The notes beneath the pieces were generated by a model. It was not told where the DNA came from. It ran no database searches and saw only the letters and a program-made list of their open reading frames with translations. Position numbers and translations under genes: made by a program. Shown here piece by piece: positions 56,115 through 64,000 of a stretch of 64,000 nucleotides of DNA. The number at the start of each line of letters is the position of its first letter. The first letter of the stretch is position 1. The DNA is from Lepidonotus clava (taxonomy: Eukaryota; Annelida; Polychaeta; Phyllodocida; Polynoidae): positions 17,648,908 to 17,712,907 of the forward strand of contig OW387134.1 in NCBI GenBank assembly GCA_936440205.1. The letters run 5' to 3'.

Positions 56115-59100
56115 TTGACAGATATGGCATCCATCCCATGCATTTATAATTATATAAATAGATGCAAACTGTATATAACCCTCTTGTAACTATGTCTGTG
56201 GCTGTACTATGAACGGAGTGATCAGTAGGTCAAAACGTAGGAAAAACTCATGATACAAGCCATAGATGTTATGGTTAAATGTTTTGATATAATCCAGGAA
56301 AACGTATACATTCCCACGGGAAGCTTCATCCGTCACTAAAACACGAGGGAGTTCCCGTAAACATGACGTTATTCATGGTTGAACCTGAGCAGACGGCCTC
56401 TGCTTCTTGCCTTATCTACCTCCTCCAACCACCTTAATACCCCAGCTCCCGTCTGACCTTAATCTACCCCACTCCATAGACATGCAACCCCCCCCCCCCA
56501 GGTCTGATGGATGATCATCACGTGACCCAGGTCATTACGCCCTCTGGTGTAGACTTCCGTAAGTACCCACAGGTCCCTGAGTAGCTGCTGACTATGATGT
56601 ATGAAGAGAGAAGCCACCAGCGCCATTACAGCCACCAACACCATGCTAAAACCACCATCCCACCACCACCATCCTAAAACTACCATCCCACCACCACTAT
56701 CCCGCCACTACCATCTCGACACTACCATCACTGATCTCCCCCTGCAGTCTCATCTTCACCACCGTTTCTCAATGGCATTGGTTTTCGTGGCGTCCCTTCC
56801 ACTCTCGTTGCCAAGATAGAATTTTGGGATGGGGCCTCTCCTGTACTGGAAATAATTATATTGCCCTCTAATGGAAAATGGGTCCAAAGGACCATTCCAA
56901 TTGGTATAACTGTTTCCAATATACATGGTGCTGCCTCTTTCCTTTTAAAAGGTTATCCTTCCTAATTAACTCATAACATGACCATAAAGCTTTCTATTAT
57001 CACCACCCCAGAGACCAGCTGATTAAAGATAACATTGTCTTTCCAAAGACTTTGCAATAAAATCTATTCAGTCACAGATCAACTGAACGTAAATTCTGCA
57101 TAAAATATATATATATTTCTTTATATATGTAACAAAAACTGTCAAAAAGTCATGTGTCCATCCCGGGTGTCCATCTAGAGTGTAAAACGTCTTAACTCGG
57201 TGCTCGTGCCCCGCATGAGCTGCTCATCACGGCTGTCAGTTTGAGCCTGAGGGGAGCAGCTCGGGGTCAGCGCGCCCCCTGGCGACATGCTGGTGGCAGG
57301 GTGTAATCTGACGTTATACGGGCTGCTCCCTGGGCGGGGGATGTGGGCTAACTTAGGCCTGAGGTGGTAGATTATTTTGGCATTGACCCTAGACAACATT
57401 AACCCAAGGGCGAGTCATGAGTAGACTAGTATTGCCTCCAGACATATCGCAGGAGGAGCCCGAATTATTATTTCATGGCATCTATTGCCTACTATATAGT
57501 GCACGATCTGAGCTGGTGGTATAGCCTATAATCTTGATGGTATTTGTTGGAAATGTTAATGGTGTTAACCATTCATACCCTATAGTCAATAACAATAACA
57601 CCTAAATGATGAACAGCATTATTCTATATTATTCTAATTAGACGGAATAAATGAAACTCTTTTATGAATGTGTATGTCTCGGAAATGATGCTAGACCTTA
57701 TATAGATGCCACCCTATCTAGTCAGAAAAAATACACGCAAGCCGCCCATTCTTGCAGCTGGGCGGGATGGGGCTATATGATTACAGTCACAACGGGGTGA
57801 GGGGTGGTCTGCCGCCCGCGGGGAGGGGCATCCATCATACCCCCCCCCCCCCCCCCCCTCTCACAGCCTCCCCGTCTACCAATAGATGGGACAATATGGG
57901 CCTGCCACAAGACCCATGTTATGACCCATTAAAGGTCCTTTCACTGGGACCTCATTACGATACCATTAGGTCTTCACATTGTAATTCTGGGAGAAAATGA
58001 CATAAGAGATCCAGGTTTTATGTCAGAGGATACCTATAGTGACGCGTGCGACAGGTGCGTGATGCTTCTCGTGAGTTACTAAAACATGAATCATTACGTA
58101 TGTATACATAATGCTGAGTACGAATGATAAGATATTGTGGCGTATCTCGAATGACAGTGAAAACGACTAGACGCTGGCACAGACGTATACATGAAAAACG
58201 CATTTATTGTGATATGGGATATATGCCTCTGCATATCCCAATAGATAACCATAGATGGCCCAATTTGGGCACAGTTAGATTTTTTTAGATTAAGCCTTAT
58301 ATGAATTATCGTGCAAAGCTTAAGTTTGCAATCATATTAGATGTGCCGACCATCACAATCCTCAAGATTTCGAAAAGAAAAGCAAAGCTCTAACGCACCT
58401 GCGAGAGCTACCTGGCCCATAACCTTATATATATATAAACCATGTCTAAAAGAGGGGCGACATGCATTGACAATGCCTGCAGGCAGCGAGTTGGCTGACG
58501 GCGTGCGTGCGTTTATTGATTAGTGTGTGGTCCCCGTCCGCGTGCCCCGACATCGTCACTATTAATGAGGAGCAGCTCGCGCGGCCTTCTCCGTGAGTGA
58601 GCAGCTCGCCGAAGGAGCTGCTCATTTGCAGGTTATATATCTACACTGGTGAAATATCCATCTCCTTGTAGCAGAAGTGGAGACTGGTCTATTACAGGTC
58701 AACAGGGATTTACCGGTCTCATGGTATTATAACATGGCTCATTGGTGGCGGTACAGGCTGGAGGAGCGGGGACCAGGCACCCAGGTAGGAGACAGGCTTA
58801 GGGCCGCAGTCACTGACTGGCTGTCATCATGGACAGAGGCATGCAAAGCCTGGTCGGCATGTCGAGGCCTGTATCATTAACTTTAACCCGTCGTCCACCC
58901 ACTATGTGCCTCCTCGACCCGCCACTCGGCGACATCTGGATCCACCGGATTAGACGCTCTCTGCGCCTCAATGATCATTACCTAACCCCCGTGTCCGAGG
59001 CATTAACCAGACAACATGGGCTGACTGCTGGCACATAGCCGCCAATAATATCACACTCCACTAATACTATACCGCAGACACAGTGACTGCCCAATGCAGT

Positions 59101-59732
59101 CATCAATCTTCTGCTCACAACGAGTGGAATTTCCCTAACCAAGGTTGAAAATTATTGCTTCTGGCCCGAAGTTGTATTTATCTATATATTTTTACAAGTT
59201 TACTTGCTGTCAGGAGAACTCGATGCCAAAGCAATCATAGAAAGAGTGGGCAAACAAGCAGAGTGTTGTACCTATCTATCTTTAGCGGCTGTATCCCCGC
59301 GGGGGAGGGGGGGAGGCTCTAGCAGCTTAGAGTCAGGGGGTTGGTTCGTAGATCTCTCGCCAGGTGGCGGGTGGGTCGGCCTCCGCTAGGTGGCGGTGCG
59401 GCGGTTGTAGCGAGGGTCGACCAGCTGCTCAGTGAGGGCTGGATCCAGGAGCAGACACACGGAGTACGCCGGGACTCCTGTGTTGTGACGGTTAGACCTT
59501 TTTAACACCACCACTGGGAAGTAGTCCAACCGACCCGACAAAGTAACGACCGTGCGCTAGTGCATCCAGTTAAATATACCTTCTAGTTCAGTAGGTATAA
59601 TTCCACTTTCTACTTAGTGAAATAGAGAAGGCTGGACACACCCAATGCGGGGACGTCTAAAGGACCAGCTGTAGCTATCTGTGATTTGGTTATTGGACTC
59701 ATAACAGATCGCATACGATTAAGTTGCTCATC
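56115..59732. other. Non-coding DNA upstream of the exon at 59733
   Basis: It contains CCACCA-type low-complexity sequence (about 56620-56720), a C19 run (57840-57858), and five of the seven GAGC(A/T)GCTC words. Much of 58480-59560 is G+C-richer than its surroundings and may hold promoter and 5' UTR sequence for the exon at 59733. Confidence 0.45.
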
Positions 59733-60550
59733 ATGAGGATGCATGACTTCTGTCGTAGCTTGGGCCTGTTTAAGAGTAAGAAGTCTAAAAAGAAGGACGG
59801 GGATAGGCGGGGTGAAGACGACGGGAAGCTGCGGGGCGAGCCCCGGGAGGAGGGCAGGGCAGGCCCCGCCAACCCCTCCACTACTACCGCCGTGGTCGGC
59901 CCAGTGTTTGTGACCACAGGTTGTTATGATCCTTGGCAAACAACCAGAGAGACTGGGACCTGCGGAGACTTAGCGCTACCAGCGAGAGATCTAACACCTC
60001 CTCCAGGGTATGAGCGTGGGAATCAGAGCGCGGAGGGCCCTGCTGGTGGCGAGAGGGGGCGGGGTGGGAGCTGCAGTAAGGTCTCTCGGCAGGGCAGTGT
60101 GAAGAGTGATATCTCCGCCAAGAGTAAGCAGAGTCAGAGAAGTGAGGCCACGACCACGACCACCAGTCGGGACAGTCAGGGCTACAACGGGGACAGGGCG
60201 TTCAGTTTGTCCCGGACAGCCAGTGGCAAGGACAACAACCGCCCCAGGGACCCAGAGGAGGACAGTGAGGACACCTCGGTGTCCAGGTACATAGACGATG
60301 ATGGCGAACTCTCCCACCTAGAGTGTTGTTACCATGCAGGTGGCCAGCCAAGGGAGCGCACTCCCCCTCGTACCTCCCCCTTCAGACACACGGGATCCCA
60401 GCAGGCCACCACCACCCCAAAGACTGCCATCAGGAGGTCGGCCACGATAGCCATGGGAGACAACTACAGCAGACAGCCCACTACAAGAGTCAGTCATGTA
60501 GAAAGGAACAGGTTCCTGGAGAAAAAGCGCATCCTACCTGCCTATGGAAG
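59733..60550 (+). CDS. Candidate first coding exon, basic Ser/Arg-rich protein of unknown family
   Basis: ATG at 59733 (or 59739) opens MRMHDFCRSLGLFKSKKSKK and the frame stays open for 818 nt to CTATGGAAG|GTAAGC, a consensus donor in phase 2. The protein is hydrophilic, rich in Ser, Thr, Arg, Gly and Pro, with an acidic EEDSEDTSVSRYIDDDGEL patch and a conserved-looking end (RVSHVERNRFLEKKRILPAY). No globular domain was recognised; it looks like the disordered N-terminus of a larger cytoplasmic or scaffold protein. The opening peptide and the phase resemble the exon at 39876-40171, so the two may be alternative first exons of one gene continuing to the right of the window. Confidence 0.65.
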
Positions 60551-61407
60551 GTAAGCATTGACAAGTGGAACTTTCAGCCTAGTGGCCCACAAATAGATCA
60601 TACCTGTGTCTACTGTGGCCGTTTTTATATTTTTGTCACTTTTTTGGTTAACCACGTGCCCCCTTACCTTGCGCTAGTTTAAAGATCCCTCTCCGACCTA
60701 GAATGTCAACAGCTGCCGAAGGTGTCTGTTCATATTTATACACACCAGGGATCACGCATGTAGCCTACTGGCCTCCCTGACACATGCACCTGATTCGGAG
60801 GTCATATTCCTCCTCACAAATATTCATAATATAGTTAATAAAGTTGTGGAAAATACACCAAACTCGACGACGGCTTGGTGTAGTCCTGATATTTATTTCG
60901 ATATTATTAAGATTATGTAGGCCTATTTATGATCAGACCTGTGTGGCTGTAGGCCTATATCCGAACAAATAGAATATGAATTCACATAATAACTATTTTC
61001 CTTCTACAAACTGTTTGGTTGCCATGACCATGGTCTCCTCCTGTGGGCCGTGAACTCCCACCCTGACATTGCGGGGATCGGGTTCCCTGAGGTCGGGGTC
61101 AGGCATCCCATGGGGATTGCATGCTGGACATACGATAACATAGACCATCGCCACCCTGCTGTGAGACAATATTGCCAATATTCACCATGATCAGTCTGTC
61201 ATTTGTTGAGCAGCAACACCAGGATGTTTAGAGAGTAAAGCGTTATACAAATGATCGAATAGACTGTAACCGAAAGTGGACCCCCTCGATATGATATGAT
61301 TATAACTTTATATGGGCCAGTGACCAGTCTCTACCTTTTTCTGTCGCTATTATATTTTTCTTTCAAAGTGTTAAGTTGACCAAAACTCTAAAGTAGCTAG
61401 GTCTTAA
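60551..61407. other. Presumed intron
   Basis: Follows the donor at 60551. No further exon recognised. Confidence 0.4.
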
Positions 61408-61788
61408 GCCTGGTCCCCACAGGGCGATTAGTTTGCAAAAATATTACGGCGACCAACGCGAAAATAGGTGGTTTAGTCGGCCAGCGACTTAGCATACACT
61501 GGCGCCTTGATGTCTGGTGATTAAACCACTAGTCGCCGTGGTTTTTTGGCAAAATATTCGACATGTTTAATATTTCTCTCTAGTCGCCGGCGATTAAGGC
61601 AGTCGGTGGGTAGGGCGACTTGTGGGTCCTCTAGTCGCCGTCAGTTTGATATCAAGAGCGTCCCAACGTGGAGATTAATTTTTTGGTACCCCGGCGATTA
61701 GTTAGATGCCCAGCGACCAATATTTCTTCCTTGGTCGCCGCTGAAATGCACTAATCGCCGGGGTTTAGTCGCCACGTGGGGACCAGGC
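61408..61788. mobile_element. 381-bp MITE with internal TAGTCGCC words, TTAA-flanked
   Basis: The ends are GCCTGGTCCCCAC and its inverse (13 bp perfect, imperfect for about 25). TTAA flanks both sides (61404-61407 and 61789-61792), as for piggyBac-type insertion. The interior carries roughly a dozen copies of (T)AGTCGCC or its complement GGCGA(C/T)TA in both orientations. No coding capacity. Confidence 0.8.
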
Positions 61789-64000
61789 TTAACCCCTTCC
61801 CGTTTGCAATGCTTTGGTACGCTAGCAAAAGTGGGTACTCCGGGATTCCCCTGGGTCCGTTTTCACCCCAACCCGCCATGGTTTATAAACTAGATTTCAG
61901 ATGGCTGGTCTGGGGATGTGTTTATAGCGGTATCCACCTAGATACAGGGCGTATCTATATCCCACCAAATCCCCCCTACCCCTGGGATGGGAAAACGCCT
62001 TCCACTCACAGGAGGGATATATACCGTTATCTATCTTCTATCTGACAGCCTGTCCCATAGCGTCATAATCCGGAAATCCGCTAATTAGATATCGTCTGGA
62101 GGGAGGGATTAAAAGGAGCAGCAGCCCCTCCCCCTTCATCTCCGGGCCACGCTAAGTGCTTTAGGACTATAATATGATCCTCAGGTGTAAATCCTTGGTG
62201 GGATAAGCCGCCACGATTTTGCTTGTCAGTGCATGGTGTTAAGTCGTTTTCACATATCAATGGATAGTCCCTAAAAGTGCACTGAACAAGAACAATGGCA
62301 ACCAGTGTTCCACCATATATACAGCTCTATGCTGAGGCATCTATGTTTACTTGACGATGCTAAAACTGTAAGGATACTATATCCTAGAGTCCTTACAGTT
62401 TTAGGCACACATTACCCTCAACACAAGAACATGGAAATGAGTAGGCTCTATGATGCACCTTGATGTACAGTGAGACTCCATAAGTCATCCGACATCTAGA
62501 GATACAACGCTGGGGTTTCTTTTGAGAGCCTCCCATCACCGTCTGATTCACGCCTGTGTGTCTCGGAAAAAAACGTATCCAATAGAGCACGGGTTTATGA
62601 GAGAGGCCCTCCTCCCCTTCCCACTCCTGCTGATACCGTCAGGTCACGCCGGCCGCCCGCTCGTGATGCTAAGGTAATATGATGCAGGCCACATCGCGAG
62701 TTGCTCACATAAATCACGTCAGGAGCGACTCGCCGTTGCTCGGTCGGCGGGGTCTTATCCAAGGTCGGGGATGCCGTAAGCGCGAGCTGCTCTGTCTTAT
62801 AAAAACACACCAGGCGATGACTGTCAGATAGAGATCCATGGGAGGTCCACCTGCTGGGTGTGTTTGGTTCTCACGGACAGAAGATGGGACAGGTGAAATC
62901 TAGAGGGTCCAAAGGAAATAGGACTCGTAATAGACAGTTAGACGAAGGGAAATGTCCCCGTTTCTTCCCTTTTCTTTACAGATGTCTACTGATGTCTATG
63001 GTGATGAGAAACTGTGTATCTTAGTGTAATACTCTTATAAAATAGGAAACGTCTTATTTACAGTGACCATAGAATAAGAAAAGAATGTATCGGGACTTAA
63101 TAGAGGGATATAATAATGTATTGCAAACGATGAAAAATATACACGTGAATAATAAAGGGAATTGATAGCTTATTGAGCAGCTCTTAATCAGAAAAAAAAG
63201 ATGTCAGTTGCACTTCTCATACCTTTCTTTACCTTTCTTTTTATTGTTGGCACGTTGTTGATACATATTCGGAGCCATTGCACTAATATCATGTACGAAG
63301 AGGCAATCAATGTTTAACTTAATCAAATTTGTATGAGAAACAACATATCAATTGACAATGATTTATGAGCAGGCCTATGTTTTAATAAGCTTATCGTGGA
63401 ATGAAGCTTCATAATCATAGGCTGTATTGATTAAGACAGTGATATAGTATGTTAAGACGCGGTAATAACCTAAAAACCGTCTATTGACGGTGCCGGCAGC
63501 CCCAGGCTGGGGCCTATTGGCGGGCAGTGCTTCTATAGGTTACTGACGTCAACCTGCTACCATTCAACTTATGAATAATAGAGAAAGGCTTATCGTATAC
63601 GGGAAGTGATCACGAGAGGCCTCCAGCTTTTTATCTTCATCAGTGCACTAAGTGCTTTACACCCCAATGTTCTTACCGGTTTGTGTACTATATGTGCACA
63701 TACTCTGCTGTAAATATAAACTAGAGTCGTACAGTAATGTATAGCTCAATATAATATGACATCCTGCATTTTACTGATTGTGTCTGAATATAATAATAGA
63801 TGCTAGCCTTTATGATATGGGAAAATATGACGGTAATGCCATAGTCTCCTGAGTATGAAGACACTTCCCTCTGTCTGTCCGTCGGGAGATGTTGGAGTGG
63901 ATGCGGCTGTCTGCAATCCTCAGGGTCACCTATTCATTGGATGCTGAAGGACGACCGACCACCATCCCTGTACATGTACTCTGTATGAGAGTACGGGATG
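61789..64000. other. Non-coding DNA to the right edge
   Basis: No exon recognised. It holds a hairpin at 62360-62404 and two of the GAGC(A/T)GCTC words. Confidence 0.45.
62360..62404. repeat. 15-bp-arm hairpin
   Basis: CTAAAACTGTAAGGA (62360-62374) is exactly complementary to 62390-62404. The loop contains a further short self-complementary CTATATCCTAG-like core. Confidence 0.85.

Larger units (their letters stand above)
57217..63183. promoter_or_regulatory. Cluster of seven GAGC(A/T)GCTC words
   Basis: Copies are at 57217-57225, 57254-57262, 58570-58578, 58599-58607, 58615-58623, 62784-62792 and 63175-63183. GAGCAGCTC and GAGCTGCTC are reverse complements of each other, so this is one site in both orientations. 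By a 4^9 estimate fewer than 0.1 copies are expected in 6 kb. They surround the exon at 59733-60550, so a cis-regulatory role is plausible. Confidence 0.5.

Noticed and set aside
56601-56819. His/Pro/Thr-rich open frame
   Set aside because: It is the translation of a CCACCA-type low-complexity tract.
57840-57858. C19 run as a G-quadruplex or regulatory element
   Set aside because: A plain homopolymer; too prone to sequencing error to interpret.
60323-60682. 119-codon plus-strand frame overlapping the exon at 59733-60550
   Set aside because: Runs through the consensus donor at 60551 in another frame and has no independent support.

Overview
This is a window of an animal nuclear genome, most likely a marine invertebrate. 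It has spliced genes with consensus GT-AG introns, long non-coding intervals, many TAGGCCTA-type palindromes and microsatellites, and transposable elements of at least five kinds. I cannot resolve the phylum; echinoderm, hemichordate, lophotrochozoan or amphioxus would all fit. Host coding sequence is sparse and about half of the window is mobile DNA.

Region by region. Positions 497-5249 (+) hold the last seven exons of an M13 (neprilysin/ECE) family gene. The fold is recognisable to the final Cys-x-x-Trp, but most of the catalytic positions are replaced, so it is probably a pseudoprotease. One intron contains a tandem array with a period of about 340 bp and another contains a perfect 25-bp hairpin. 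Positions about 5613-12660 (-) hold an open, young-looking non-LTR retrotransposon with three ORFs. ORF1 is coiled coil + RRM-like + NADAR domain, the middle ORF is a stand-alone SGNH-hydrolase-like protein, and ORF2 is AP endonuclease + reverse transcriptase. Positions 16173-36725 (-) hold a 20.5-kb envelope-bearing Ty3/gypsy-type LTR element. Its two 608-bp LTRs look identical by eye and it sits in a 4-bp target duplication (ATAT). Its parts are gag, pol (about one break), two overlapping basic ORFs, an F-protein-like env, and on the opposite strand a 214-aa SGNH-like ORF. That antisense ORF lies in a module bounded by an exact 14-bp direct repeat.

From 36.7 to 64 kb the DNA is mostly non-coding. 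It holds a LINE 3' relic, two candidate first coding exons (39876-40171 and 59733-60550, both + strand, both ending in phase 2, both opening with a short basic Phe/Ser/Lys-rich peptide), a possible minus-strand first exon (50370-50535), two terminal-inverted-repeat mini-elements, a tRNA-like SINE head, several near-perfect hairpins, and seven copies of the 9-mer GAGC(A/T)GCTC between 57.2 and 63.2 kb.

The most interesting points are the NADAR domain inside a LINE ORF1, and what looks like the same SGNH-like protein family carried by two unrelated retroelements in one window, sense in the LINE and antisense in the LTR element. All family assignments were made by reading motifs; no database search was run.
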